NCBI GenBank assembly: GCA_026545225.1
Contig: CM048847.1
Span: 4,216,001 to 4,280,000 of the forward strand
Reading direction: 5' to 3'
DNA length: 64,000 bases
Origin: Cornus controversa
Taxonomy: Eukaryota > Streptophyta > Magnoliopsida > Cornales > Cornaceae
Shown here: positions 1-13,300 of the stretch, piece after piece
How the letters are laid out: every line of letters begins with the position of its first letter
How positions within the stretch are numbered: position 1 is the stretch's first letter
Notes under the pieces: generated by a model
Seen by the model: the letters and a program-made list of their open reading frames with translations, nothing else
Databases searched by the model: none
Told to the model about the DNA's origin: nothing
Made by a program: the position numbers and the translations under genes

Positions 1-1488
1 CTCTTGGAATGCGGTTTTCGAATCAAAACAACTCAAATAAACAAGTTTAAAATTGTCGGTAGCTTGCTAATTGTCTCCTTTAGATGTCCAAACGGTCGAA
101 CTTGGAACGAAGCACCATACGGTTGTGATGAAGATCGGATTGACATGTTTGTCATTTCTTTTGGATGTTTTGATGGTCTAATTTGGAAAAAAGAAACTTA
201 CGATTCTGATTATGGCACGACTTCTCAAGGAATAGGTTTTTGAATCAGAACAACTCAAACTAAACTTGTTTAAAATCCTCGGTAGCTTGGGAATTGTTTC
301 TTTTACTTTTCCGGATGGTTGAAGTTTGCATAGAGCACCATACGGTTGTGATCATTCATGAGTGCAGCAAGGAATTACTATTTTTGATTCAGGATGTCCT
401 GATGGTTGAATTTGGCATAAAGCAATGTATAATTCTAAGTATGGCACGATTTCACGTGGATTGGACTTTTCGAATCAGGAGAAATAAAACGAAACAAGTT
501 CGAAACCGTTGTTGTCATTCTCTATTTTTCTGAACATCTAGATGGTCAATTCTAGCACAAAGCGCCATACGGTTGTCGTCATCCTGATTATTACAAGCAA
601 TTGTTCTTTTAGACTCAGAACAACTCAAACAAACATGGATGAAGATCGGAACGACATGCGCGTCGTTTCTTTGGGACGCTTTGATAGTTTCATTTAAAAA
701 AATGCAGCGTACGATTAGTATTATGGCACAACTTCTCTTGGAATGCGGTTTTCGAATCAAAATAACTCAAATGAAACAAGTTTAAAATGGTCGGTAGCTT
801 GCTAATTGTTTCCTTTAGATGTCCAAACGGTCGAACTTGGAACGAAGCACCATACGGTTGTGATGAAGATTGGATTGACATGTTCGTCACTTCTTTTGGA
901 TGCTTTGATGGTCTAATTTGGAAAAAAGAAACTTACGATTCTGATTATGGCACGACTTCTCAAGGAATAGGTTTTTGAATCAGAACAACTCAAACTAAAC
1001 TTGTTTAAAATCCTCGGTAGCTTGGGAATTGTTTCTTTTACTTTTCCAGATGGTTGAAGTTGGCATAGAGCACCATACGGTTGTGATCATTCATGAGTGC
1101 AGCAAGGAATTACTATTTTTGATTCAGGATGTCCTGATGGTTGAATTTGGCATAAAGCAATGTATAATTCTAAGTATGGCACGATTTCACGTGGATTGGA
1201 CTTTTCGAATCAGGACAAGTAAAATGAAACAAGTTCGAAACCGTTGTTGTCATTCTCTATTTTTCTGAACATCCAGATGGTCAATTCTAGCACAAAGCGC
1301 CATACGGTTGTCGTCATGCCTGATTATTACAAGCAATTGTTCTTTTCGACTCAGAACAACTCAAACAAACATGGATGAATATCGGAACGACATGCTCGTC
1401 GTTTCTTTGGGACGCTTTGATAGTTTCATTTAAAAAAATGCAGCGTACGATTAGTATTATGGCACAACTTCTCTTGGAATGCGGTTTT

Positions 1489-1711
1489 CGAATCAAAACA
1501 ACTCAAATGAAACAAGTTTAAAATGGTCGGTAGCTTGCTAATTGTTTCCTTTAGATGTCCAAACGGTCGAACTTGGAACGAAGCACCATACGGTTGTGAT
1601 GAAGATCGGATTGACATGTTCGTCACTTCTTTTGGATGCTTTGATGGTCTAATTTGGAAAAAAGAAACTTACGATTCTGATTATGGCACGACTTCTCAAG
1701 GAATAGGTTTT
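1489..1711. repeat. Satellite monomers 1 and 2 (223 bp, linker lost between them)
   Basis: Monomer 1 carries the box GCACCATACGGTTGTGAT at 1583-1600. Monomer 2 carries the diverged equivalent ending TTATGGCACG at about 1664-1690. Their cores start at 1562 and 1643, only 81 bp apart against about 142 bp elsewhere, so about 60 bp including the linker is missing between them. The part after the box (GATGAAGATCGG) recurs in monomer 6. Confidence 0.75.
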
Positions 1712-1941
1712 TGAATCAGAACAACTCAAACTAAACTTGTTTAAAATCCTCGGTAGCTTGGGAATTGTTTCTTTTACTTTTCCAGATGGTTGAAGTTGGC
1801 ATAGAGCACCATACGGTTGTGATCATTCATGAGTGCAGCAAGGAATTACTATTTTTGATTCAGGATGTCCTGATGGTTGAATTTGGCATAAAGCAATGTA
1901 TAATTCTAAGTATGGCACGATTTCACGTGGATTGGACTTTT
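1712..1941. repeat. Satellite monomers 3 and 4 (230 bp, linker lost between them)
   Basis: This pair shows the monomer homology most clearly. The 23-base core at 1785-1807 and the one at 1872-1894 differ at only two positions. Monomer 3 has the CCATACGGTTGT box at 1806-1823; monomer 4 has its degraded form at 1893-1919. Core spacing is 87 bp, about 55 bp less than the full monomer. Confidence 0.78.
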
Positions 1942-2082
1942 CGAATCAGGACAAGTAAAACGAAACAAGTTCAAAACCGTTGTTGTCATTCTCTATTTTT
2001 CTGAACATCTAGATGGTCAATTCTAGCACAAAGCGCCATACGGTTGTCGTCATGCCTGATTATTACAAGCAATTGTTCTTTT
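1942..2082. repeat. Satellite monomer 5 (141 bp, full length)
   Basis: Runs from the linker CGAATCAGGACAAG to the next linker at 2083. It contains the core at 2012 and the box GCGCCATACGGTTGTCGT at 2033-2050. The retrotransposon inserted into the equivalent monomer of the unit that starts at 22122, just before this core. Confidence 0.75.
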
Positions 2083-2224
2083 CGACTCAGAACAACTCAA
2101 ACAAACATGGATGAAGATCGGAACGACATGCTCGTCGTTTCTTTGGGACGCTTTGATAGTTTCATTTAAAAAAATGCAGCGTACGATTAGTATTATGGCA
2201 CAACTTCTCTTGGAATGCAGTTTT
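2083..2224. repeat. Satellite monomer 6 (142 bp, full length)
   Basis: Begins with the linker CGACTCAGAACAACTC. It has the core at 2155 (GATAGTTTCATTTAAA) and the diverged box at 2176-2201 ending TTATGGCAC. Its segment GATGAAGATCGGAACGAC resembles the post-box part of monomer 1, which supports common descent. An A-tract of 6-8 bases here changes length between units and accounts for much of the 735/736-bp variation. Confidence 0.75.
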
Positions 2225-5200
2225 CGAATCAAAACAACTCAAATGAAACAAGTTTAAAATGGTCGGTAGCTTGCTAATTGTTTCCTTTAGATGTCCAAAC
2301 GGTCGAACTTGGAACGAAGCACCATACGGTTGTGATGAAGATCGGATTGACATGTTCGTCACTTCTTTTGGATGCTTTGATGGTCTAATTTGGAAAAAAG
2401 AAACTTACGATTCTGATTATGGCACGACTTCTCAAGGAATAGGTTTTTGAATCAGAACAACTCAAACTAAACTTGTTTAAACTCCTCGGTAGCTTGGCAA
2501 TTGTTTCTTTTACTTTTCCAGATGGTTGAAGTTGGCATAGAGCACCATACGGTTGTCATCATTCATGAGTGCAGCAAGGAATTACTATTTTTGATTCAGG
2601 ATGTCCTGATGGTTGAATTTGGCATAAAGCAATGTATAATTCTAAGTATGGCACGATTTCACGTGGATTGGACTTTTCGAATCAGGAGAAGTAAAACGAA
2701 ACAAGTTCGAAACCGTTGTTGTCATTCTCTATTTTTCTGAACATCCAGATGGTCAATTCTAGCACAAAGCGCCATACGGTTGTCGTCATGCCTGATTATT
2801 ACAAGCAATTGTTCTTTTCGACTCAGAACAACTCAAACAAACATGGATGAAGATCGGAACGACATGCTCGTCGTTTCTTTGGGACGCTTTGATAGTTTCA
2901 TTTAAAAAAATGCAGCGTACGATTAGTATTATGGCACAACTTCTCTTGGAATGCAGTTTTCGAATCAAAACAACTTAAATGAAACAAGTTTAAAATGGTC
3001 GGTAGCTTGCTAATTGTTTCCTTTAGATGTCCAAACGGTCGAACTTGGAACGAAGCACCATACGGTTGTGATGAAGATCGGATTGACATGTTCGTCACTT
3101 CTTTTGGATGCTTTGATGGTCTAATTTGGAAAAAAGAAACTTACGATTCTGATTATGGCACGACTTCTCAATGAATAGGTTTTTGAATCAGAACAACTCA
3201 AACTAAACTTGTTTAAAATCCTCGGTAGCTTGGGAATTGTTTCTTTTACTTTTCCAGATGGTTGAATTTTGCATAGAGCACCATACGGTTGTCATCATTC
3301 ATGAGTGCAGCAAGGAATTACTATTTTTGATTCAGGATGTCCTGATGGTTGAATTTGGCATAAAGCAATGTATAATTCTAAGTATGGCACGATTTCACGT
3401 GGATTGGACTTTTCGAATCAGGAGAAATAAAACGAAACAAGTTCGGAACCGTTGTTGTCATTCTCTATTTTTCTGAACATCTAGATGGTCAATTCTAGCA
3501 CAAAGCGCCATACGGTTGTCGTCATGCCTGATTATTACAAGCAATTGTTCTTTTAGACTCAGAACAACTCAAACAAACATGGATGAAGATCGGAACGACA
3601 AGCTCGTCGTTTCTTTGGGACGCTTTGATAGTTTCATTTAAAAAATGCAGCGTACGATTAGTATTATGGCACAACTTCTCTTGGAATGCGGTTTTCGAAT
3701 CAAAATAACTCAAATGAAACAAGTTTAAAATGGTCGGTAGCTTGCTAATTGTTTCCTTTAGATGTCCAAACGGTCGAACTTGGAACGAAGCACCATACGG
3801 TTGTGATGAAGATTGGATTGACATGTTCGTCACTTCTTTTGGATGCTTTGATGGTCTAATTTGGAAAAAAGAAACTTACGATTCTGATTATGGCACGACT
3901 TCTCAAGGAATAGGTTTTTGAATCAGAACAACTCAAACTAAACTTGTTTAAAATCCTCGGTAGCTTGGGAATTGTTTCTTTTACTTTTCCAGATGGTTGA
4001 AGTTGGCATAGAGCACCATACGGTTGTGATCATTCATGAGTGCAGCAAGGAATTACTATTTTTGATTCAGGATGTCCTGATGGTTGAATTTGGCATAAAG
4101 CAATGTATAATTCTAAGTATGGCACGATTTCACGTGGATTGGACTTTTCGAATCAGGACAAGTAAAACGAAACAAGTTCGAAACCGTTGTTGTCATTCTC
4201 TATTTTTCTGAACATCCAGATGGTCAATTCTAGCACAAAGCGCCATACGGTTGTCGTCATGCCTGATTATTACAAGCAATTGTTCTTTTCGACTCAGAAC
4301 AACTCAAACAAACATGGATGAAGATCGGATCGACATGCTCGTCGTTTCTTTGGGACGCTTTGATGGTTTCATTTAGAAAAAAGTAGCGTACGGTTAGTAT
4401 TATGGCACAACTTCTCTTGGAATGCGGTTTTCGAATCAAAACAACTCAAATAAACAAGTTTAAAATTGTCGGTAGCTTGCTAATTGTCTCCTTTAGATGT
4501 CCAAACGGTCGAACTTGGAACGAAGCACCATACGGTTGTGATGAAGATCGGATTGACATGTTCGTCATTTCTTTTGGATGTTTTGATGGTCTAATTTGGA
4601 AAAAAGAAACTTACGATTCTGATTATGGCACGACTTCTCAAGGAATAGGTTTTTGAATCAGAACAACTCAAACTAAACTTGTTTAAAATCCTCGGTAGCT
4701 TGGGAATTGTTTCTTTTACTTTTCCGGATGGTTGAAGTTGGCATAGAGCACCATACGGTTGTGATCATTCATGAGTGCAGCAAGGAATTACTATTTTTGA
4801 TTCAGGATGTCCTGATGGTTGAATTTGGCATAAAGCAATGTATAATTCTAAGTATGGCACGATTTCACGTGGATTGGACTTTTCGAATCAGGACAAGTAA
4901 AACGAAACAAGTTCGAAACCGTTGTTGTCATTCTCTATTTTTCTGAACATCCAGATGGTCAATTCTAGCATAAAGCACCATACGGTTGTCGTCATGCCTG
5001 ATTATTACAAGCAATTGTTCTTTTCGACTCAGAACAACTCAAACAAACATGGATGAAGATCGGAACGACATGCTCGTCGTTTCTTTGGGACGCTTTGATA
5101 GTTTCATTTAAAAAAATGCAGCGTACGATTAGTATTATGGCACAACTTCTCTTGGAATGCAGTTTTCGAATCAAAACAACTCAAATGAAACAAGTTTAAA

Positions 5201-8200
5201 ATGGTCGGTAGCTTGCTAATTGTTTCCTTTAGATGTCCAAACGGTCGAACTTGGAACGAAGCACCATACGGTTGTGATGAAGATCGGATTGACATGTTCG
5301 TCACTTCTTTTGGATGCTTTGATGGTCTAATTTGGAAAAAAGAAACTTACGATTCTGATTATGGCACGACTTCTCAAGGAATAGGTTTTTGAATCAGAAC
5401 AACTCAAACTAAACTTGTTTAAAATCCTCGGTAGCTTGGGAATTGTTTCTTTTACTTTTCCAGATGGTTGAATTTTGCATAGAGCACCATACGGTTGTGA
5501 TCATTCATGAGTGCAGCAAGGAATTACTATTTTTGATTCAGGATGTCCTGATGGTTGAATTTGGCATAAAGCAATGTATAATTCTAAGTATGGCACGATT
5601 TCACGTGGATTGGACTTTTCGAATCAGGAGAAATAAAACGAAACAAGTTCGAAACCGTTGTTGTCATTCTCTATTTTTCTGAACATCTAGATGGTCAATT
5701 CTAGCACAAAGCGCCATACGGTTGTCGTCATGCCTGATTATTACAAGCAATTGTTCTTTTAGACTCATAACAACTCAAACAAACATGGATGAAGATCGGA
5801 ACGACATGCTCGTCGTTTCTTTGGGACGCTTTGATAGTTTCATTTAAAAAATGCAGCGTACGATTAGTATTATGGCACAACTTCTCTTGGAATGCGGTTT
5901 TCGAATCAAAATAACTCAAATGAAACAAGTTTAAAATGGTCGGTAGCTTGCTAATTGTTTCCTTTAGATGTCCAAACGGTCGAACTTGGAACGAAGCACC
6001 ATACGGTTGTGATGAAGATTGGATTGACATGTTCGTCACTTCTTTTGGATGCTTTGATGGTCTAATTTGGAAAAAAGAAACTTACGATTCTGATTATGGC
6101 ACGACTTCTCAAGGAATAGGTTTTTGAATCAGAACAACTCAAACTAAACTTGTTTAAAATCCTCGGTAGCTTGAGAATTGTTTCTTTTACTTTTCCAGAT
6201 GGTTGAAGTTGGCATAGAGCACCATACGGTTGTGATCATTCATGAGTGCAGCAAGGAATTACTATTTTTGATTCAGGATGTCCTGATGGTTGAATTTGGC
6301 ATAAAGCAATGTATAATTCTAAGTATGGCACGATTTCACGTGGATTGGACTTTTCGAATCAGGACAAGTAAAATGAAACAAGTTCGAAACCGTTGTTGTC
6401 ATTCTCTATTTTTCTGAACATCCAGATGGTCAATTCTAGCACAAAGCGCCATACGGTTGTCGTCATGCCTGATTATTACAAGCAATTGTTCTTTTCGACT
6501 CAGAACAACTCAAACAAACATGGATGAAGATCGGAACGACATGCTCGTCGTTTCTTTGGGACGCTTTGATAGTTTCATTTAAAAAAATGCAGCGTACGAT
6601 TAGTATTATGGCACAACTTCTCTTGGAATGCGGTTTTCGAATCAAAACAACTCAAATGAAACAAGTTTAAAATGGTCGGTAGCTTGCTAATTGTTTCCTT
6701 TAGATGTCCAAACGGTCGAACTTGGAACGAAGCACCATACGGTTGTGATGAAGATCGGATTGACATGTTCGTCACTTCTTTTGGATGCTTTGATGGTCTA
6801 ATTTGGAAAAAAGAAACTTACGATTCTGATTATGGCACGACTTCTCAAGGAATAGGTTTTTGAATCAGAACAACTCAAACTAAACTTGTTTAAAATCCTC
6901 GGTAGCTTGGGAATTGTTTCTTTTACTTTTCCAGATGGTTGAAGTTGGCATAGAGCACCATACGGTTGTGATCATTCATGAGTGCAGCAAGGAATTACTA
7001 TTTTTGATTCAGGATGTCCTGATGGTTGAATTTGGCATAAAGCAATGTATAATTCTAAGTATGGCACGATTTCACGTGGATTGGACTTTTCGAATCAGGA
7101 CAAGTAAAACGAAACAAGTTCGAAACCGTTGTTGTCATTCTCTATTTTTCTGAACATCCAGATGGTCAATTCTAGCACAAAGCGCCATACGGTTGTCGTC
7201 ATGCCTGATTATTACAAGCAATTGTTCTTTTCGAATCAGAACAACTCAAACAAACATGGATGAAGATCGGATCGACATGCTCGTCGTTTCTTTGGGACGA
7301 TTTGATGGTTTCATTTAGAAAAAAGTAGCGTACGATTAGTATTATGGCACAACTTCTCTTGGAATGCGGTTTTCGAATCAAAACAACTCAAATAAACAAG
7401 TTTAAAATGGTCGGTAGCTTGCTAATTGTTTCCTTTAGATGTCCAAACGGTCGAACTTGGAACGAAGCACCATACGGTTGTGATGAAGATCGGATTGACA
7501 TGTTCGTCATTTCTTTTGGATGCTTTGATGGTCTAATTTGGAAAAAAGAAACTTACGATTCTGATTATGGCACGACTTCTCAAGGAATAGGTTTTTGAAT
7601 CAGAACAACTCAAACTAAACTTGTTTAAAATCCTCGGTAGCTTGGGAATTGTTTCTTTTACTTTTCCGGATGGTTGAAGTTGGCATAGAGCACCATACGA
7701 TTGTGATCATTCATGAGTGCAGCAAGGAATTACTATTTTTGATTCAGGATGTCCTGATGGTTGAATTTGGCATAAAGCAATGTATAATTCTAAGTATGGC
7801 ACGATTTCACGTGGATTGGACTTTTCGAATCAGGACAAGTAAAACGAAACAAGTTCGAAACCGTTGTTGTCATTCTCTATTTTTCTGAACATCCAGATGG
7901 TCAATTCTAGCACAAAGCGCCATACGGTTGTCGTCATGCCTGATTATTACAAGCAATTGTTCTTTTCGACTCAGAACAACTCAAACAAACATGGATGAAG
8001 ATCGGAACGACATGCTCGTCGTTTCTTTGGGACGCTTTGATAGTTTCATTTAAAAAAATACAGCGTACGATTAGTATTATGGCACAACTTCTCTTGGAAT
8101 GCGGTTTTCGAATCAAAACAACTCAAATGAAACAAGTTTAAAATGGTCGGTAGCTTGCTAATTGTTTCCTTTAGATGTCCAAACGGTCGAACTTGGAACG

Positions 8201-10352
8201 AAGCACCATACGGTTGTGATGAAGATCGGATTGACATGTTCGTCACTTCTTTTGCATGCTTTGATGGTCTAATTTGGAAAAAAGAAACTTACGATTCTGA
8301 TTATGGCACGACTTCTCAAGGAATAGGTTTTTGAATCAGAACAACTCAAACTAAACTTGTTTAAAATCCTCGGTAGCTTGGGAATTGTTTCTTTTACTTT
8401 TCCAGATGGTTGAAGTTGGCATAGAGCACCATACGGTTGTGATCATTCATGAGTGCAGCAAGGAATTACTATTTTTGATTCAGGATGTCCTGATGGTTGA
8501 ATTTGGCATAAAGCAATGTATAATTCTAAGTATGGCACGATTTCACGTGGATTGGACTTTTCGAATCAGGACAAGTAAAACGAAACAAGTTCGAAACCGT
8601 TGTTGTCATTCTCTATTTTTCTGAACATCCAGATGGTCAATTCTAGCACAAAGCGCCATACGGTTGTCGTCATGCCTGATTATTACAAGCAATTGTTCTT
8701 TTCGACTCAGAACAACTCAAACAAACATGGATGAAGATCGGATCAACATGCTCGTCGTTTCTTTGGGACGCTTTGATAGTTTCATTTAAAAAAATGCAGC
8801 GTACGATTAGTATTATGGCACAACTTCTCTTGGAATGCGGTTTTCGAATCAAAACAACTCAAATGAAACAAGTTTAAAATGATCGGTAGCTTGCTAATTG
8901 TTTCCTTTAGATGTCCAAACGGTCGAACTTGGAACGTAGCACCATACGGTTGTGATGAAGATCGGATTGACATGTTCGTCATTTCTTTTGGATGCTTTGA
9001 TGGTCTAATTTGGAAAAAAGAAACTTACGATTCTGATTATGGCACGACTTCTCAAGGAATAGGTTTTTGAATCAGAACAACTCAAACTAAACTTGTTTAA
9101 AATCCTCGGTAGCTTGGGAATTGTTTCTTTTACTTTTCCGGATGGTTTAAGTTGGCATAGAGCACCATACGGTTGTGATCATTCATGAGTGCAGCAAGGA
9201 ATTACTATTTTTGATTCAGGATGTCCTAATGGTTGAATTTGGCATAAAGCAATGTATAATTCTAAGTATGGCACGATTTCACGTGGATTGGACTTTTCGA
9301 ATCAGGACAAGTAAAACGAAACAAGTTCGAAACCGTTGTTGTCATTCTCTATTTTTCTGAACATCCAGATGGTCAATTCTAGCACAAAGCGCCATACGGT
9401 TGTCGTCATGCCTGATTATTACAAGCAATTGTTCTTTTCGACTCAGAACAACTCAAACAAACATGGATGAAGATCGGAACGACATGCTCGTCGTTTCTTT
9501 GGGACGCTTTGATAGTTTCATTTAAAAAAATGCAGCGTACGATTAGTATTATGGCACAACTTCTCTTGGAATGCGGTTTTCGAATCAAAACAACTCAAAT
9601 GAAACAAAAATTTAAAATGGTCGGTAGCTTGCTAATTGTTTCCTTTAGATGTCCAAACGGTCGAACTTGGAACGAAGCACCATACGGTTGTGATGAAGAT
9701 CGGATTGACATGTTCGTCACTTCTTTTGGATGCTTTGATGGTCTAATTTGGAAAAAAGAAACTTACGATTCTGATTATGGCACGACTTCTCAAGGAATAG
9801 GTTTTTGAATCAGAACAACTCAAACTAAACTTGTTTAAACTCCTCGGTAGCTTGGCAATTGTTTCTTTTACTTTTCCAGATGGTTGAAGTTGGCATAGAG
9901 CACCATACGGTTGTGATCATTCATGAGTGCAGCAAGGAATTACTATTTTTGATTCAGGATGTCCTGATGGTTGAATTTGGCATAAAGCAATGCATAATTC
10001 TAAGTATGGCACGATTTCACGTGGATTGGACTTTTCGAATCAGGAGAAGTAAAACGAAACAAGTTCGAAACCGTTGTTGTCATTCTCTATTTTTCTGAAC
10101 ATCCAGATGGTCAATTCTAGCACAAAGCGCCATACGGTTGTCGTCATGCCTGATTATTACAAGCAATTGTTCTTTTCGACTCAGAACAACTCAAACAAAC
10201 ATGGATGAAGATCGGAACGACATGCTCGTCGTTTCTTTGGGACGCTTTGATAGTTTCATTTAAAAAAATGCAGCGTACGATTAGTGTTATGGCACAACTT
10301 CTCTTGGAATGCGGTTTTCGAATCAAAACAACTTAAATGAAACAAGTTTAAA
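5201..10352. repeat. Seven-unit higher-order repeat, copy 1 (5152 bp)
   Basis: Seven 736-bp units whose marker variants recur exactly 5152 bp downstream. Examples are the shortened A-tract in the unit at 5443-6040 (matched at 10595-11192), CCATACGATTGT at about 7690 (matched at 12848), the broken GATGGTTTAAG at about 9143 (matched at 14295), and the extra AA before TTTAAAATGG at about 9606 (matched at 14758). Confidence 0.85.
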
Positions 10353-13300
10353 ATGGTCGGTAGCTTGCTAATTGTTTCCTTTAGATGTCCAAACGGTCGA
10401 ACTTGGAACGAAGCACCATACGGTTGTGATGAAGATCGGATTGACATGTTCGTCACTTCTTTTGGATGCTTTGATGGTCTAATTTGGAAAAAAGAAACTT
10501 ACGATTCTGATTATGGCACGACTTCTCAAGGAATAGGTTTTTGAATCAGAACAACTCAAACTCAACTTGTTTAAAATCCTCGGTAGCTTGGGAATTGTTT
10601 CTTTTACTTTTCCAGATGGTTGAATTTTGCATAGAGCACCATACGGTTGTCATCATTCATGAGTGCAGCAAGGAATTACTATTTTTGATTCAGGATGTCC
10701 TGATGGTTGAATTTGGCATAAAGCAATGTATAATTCTAAGTATGGCACGATTTCACGTGGATTGGACTTTTCGAATCAGGAGAAATAAAACGAAACAAGT
10801 TCGAAACCGTTGTTGTCATTCTCTATTTTTCTGAACATCTAGATGGTCAATTCTAGCACAAAGCGCCATACGGTTGTCGTCATGCCTGATTATTACAAGC
10901 AATTGTTCTTTTAGACTCAGAACAACTCAAACAAACATGGATGAAGATCGGAACGACATGCTCGTCGTTTCTTTGGGACGCTTTGATAGTTTCATTTAAA
11001 AAATGCAGCGTACGATTAGTATTATGGCACAACTTCTCTTGGAATGCGGTTTTCGAATCAAAATAACTCAAATGAAACAAGTTTAAAATGGTCGGTAGCT
11101 TGCTAATTGTTTCCTTTAGATGTCCAAACGGTCGAACTTGGAACGAAGCACCATACGGTTGTGATGAAGATTGGATTGACATGTTCGTCACTTCTTTTGG
11201 ATGCTTTGATGGTCTAATTTGGAAAAAAGAAACTTACGATTCTGATTATGGCACGACTTCTCAAGGAATAGGTTTTTGAATCAGAACAACTCAAACTAAA
11301 CTTGTTTAAAATCCTCGGTAGCTTGGGAATTGTTTCTTTTACTTTTCCAGATGGTTGAAGTTGGCATAGAGCACCATACGGTTGTGATCATTCATGAGTG
11401 CAGCAAGGAATTACTATTTTTGATTCAGGATGTCCTGATGGTTGAATTTGGCATAAAGCAATGTATAATTCTAAGTATGGCACGATTTCACGTGGATTGG
11501 ACTTTTCGAATCAGGACAAGTAAAATGAAACAAGTTCGAAACCGTTGTTGTCATTCTCTATTTTTCTGAACATCCAGATGGTCAATTCTAGCACAAAGCG
11601 CCATACGGTTGTCGTCATGCCTGATTATTACAAGCAATTGTTCTTTTCGACTCAGAACAACTCAAACAAACATGGATGAAGATCGGAACGACATGCTCGT
11701 CGTTTCTTTGGGACGCTTTGATAGTTTCATTTAAAAAAATGCAGCGTACGATTAGTATTATGGCACAACTTCTCTTGGAATGCGGTTTTCGAATCAAAAC
11801 AACTCAAATGAAACAAGTTTAAAATGGTCGGTAGCTTGCTAATTGTTTCCTTTAGATGTCCAAACGGTCGAACTTGGAACGAAGCACCATACGGTTGTGA
11901 TGAAGATCGGATTGACATGTTCGTCACATCTTTTGGATGCTTTGATGGTCTAATTTGGAAAAAAGAAACTTACGATTCTGATTATGGCACGACTTCTCAA
12001 GGAATAGGTTTTTGAATCAGAACAACTCAAACTAAACTTGTTTAAAATCCTCGGTAGCTTGGGAATTGTTTCTTTTACTTTTCCAGATGGTTGAAGTTGG
12101 CATAGAGCACCATACGGTTGTGATCATTCATGAGTGCAGCAAGGAATTACTATTTTTGATTCAGGATGTCCTGATGGTTGAATTTGGCATAAAGCAATGT
12201 ATAATTCTAAGTATGGCACGATTTCACGTGGATTGGACTTTTCGAATCAGGACAAGTAAAACGAAACAAGTTCGAAACCGTTGTTGTCATTCTCTATTTT
12301 TCTGAACATCCAGATGGTCAATTCTAGCACAAAGCGCCATACGGTTGTCGTCATGCCTGATTATTACAAGCAATTGTTCTTTTCGAATCAGAACAACTCA
12401 AACAAACATGGATGAAGATCGGATCGACATGCTCGTCGTTTCTTTGGGACGATTTGATGGTTTCATTTAGAAAAAAGTAGCGTACGATTAGTATTATGGC
12501 ACAACTTCTCTTGGAATGCGGTTTTCGAATCAAAACAACTCAAATAAACAAGTTTAAAATGGTCGGTAGCTTGCTAATTGTTTCCTTTAGATGTCCAAAC
12601 GGTCGAACTTGGAACGAAGCACCATACGGTTGTGATGAAGATCGGATTGACATGTTCGTCATTTCTTTTGGATGCTTTGATGGTCTAATTTGGAAAAAAG
12701 AAACTTACGATTCTGATTATGGCACGACTTCTCAAGGAATAGGTTTTTGAATCAGAACAACTCAAACTAAACTTGTTTAAAATCCTCGGTAGCTTGGGAA
12801 TTGTTTCTTTTACTTTTCCGGATGGTTGAAGTTGGCATAGAGCACCATACGATTGTGATCATTCATGAGTGCAGCAAGGAATTACTATTTTTGATTCAGG
12901 ATGTCCTGATGGTTGAATTTGGCATAAAGCAATGTATAATTCTAAGTATGGCACGATTTCACGTGGATTGGACTTTTCGAATCAGGACAAGTAAAACGAA
13001 ACAAGTTCGAAACCGTTGTTGTCATTCTCTATTTTTCTGAACATCCAGATGGTCAATTCTAGCACAAAGCGCCATACGGTTGTCGTCATGCCTGATTATT
13101 ACAAGCAATTGTTCTTTTCAACTCAGAACAACTCAAACAAACATGGATGAAGATCGGAACGACATGCTCGTCGTTTCTTTGGGACGCTTTGATAGTTTCA
13201 TTTAAAAAAATGCAGCGTACGATTAGTATTATGGCACAACTTCTCTTGGAATGCGGTTTTCGAATCAAAACAACTCAAATGAAACAAGTTTAAAATGGTC

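Larger units (their letters stand above)
1489..2224. repeat. Reference 736-bp satellite unit (hexamer of an older monomer)
   Basis: This unit was chosen to describe the internal structure. It contains six copies of a related core resembling GATGGTTGAATTTGG, starting at 1562, 1643, 1785, 1872, 2012 and 2155; the next unit's first core is at 2298. Intervals are 81, 142, 87, 140, 143 and 143 bp and sum to 736. Linkers of the form GAATCA-ACAACTCAAA precede four of the six cores (1489, 1712, 1942 and 2083). The simplest reading is an ancestral monomer of about 142 bp repeated six times, with about 55-60 bp including the linker lost from two monomers. Monomer similarity is clear but far lower than unit-to-unit similarity, so the hexamer is old and is now amplified as one block. 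Confidence 0.85.
1..5200. repeat. Leading satellite block, irregular unit order
   Basis: About seven units with no clean higher-order period of their own. Marker variants recur irregularly. The unit variant with TGAATTTTGCATAG occurs near 3265 and again near 5470, three units apart. The variant with GAAGATTGGATTG occurs near 866, 3808 and 6016. Part of the block (about 787-1520) matches 5936-6670 at an offset of 5149, so it looks like a degraded extension of the 7-unit repeat that follows. Confidence 0.75.
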
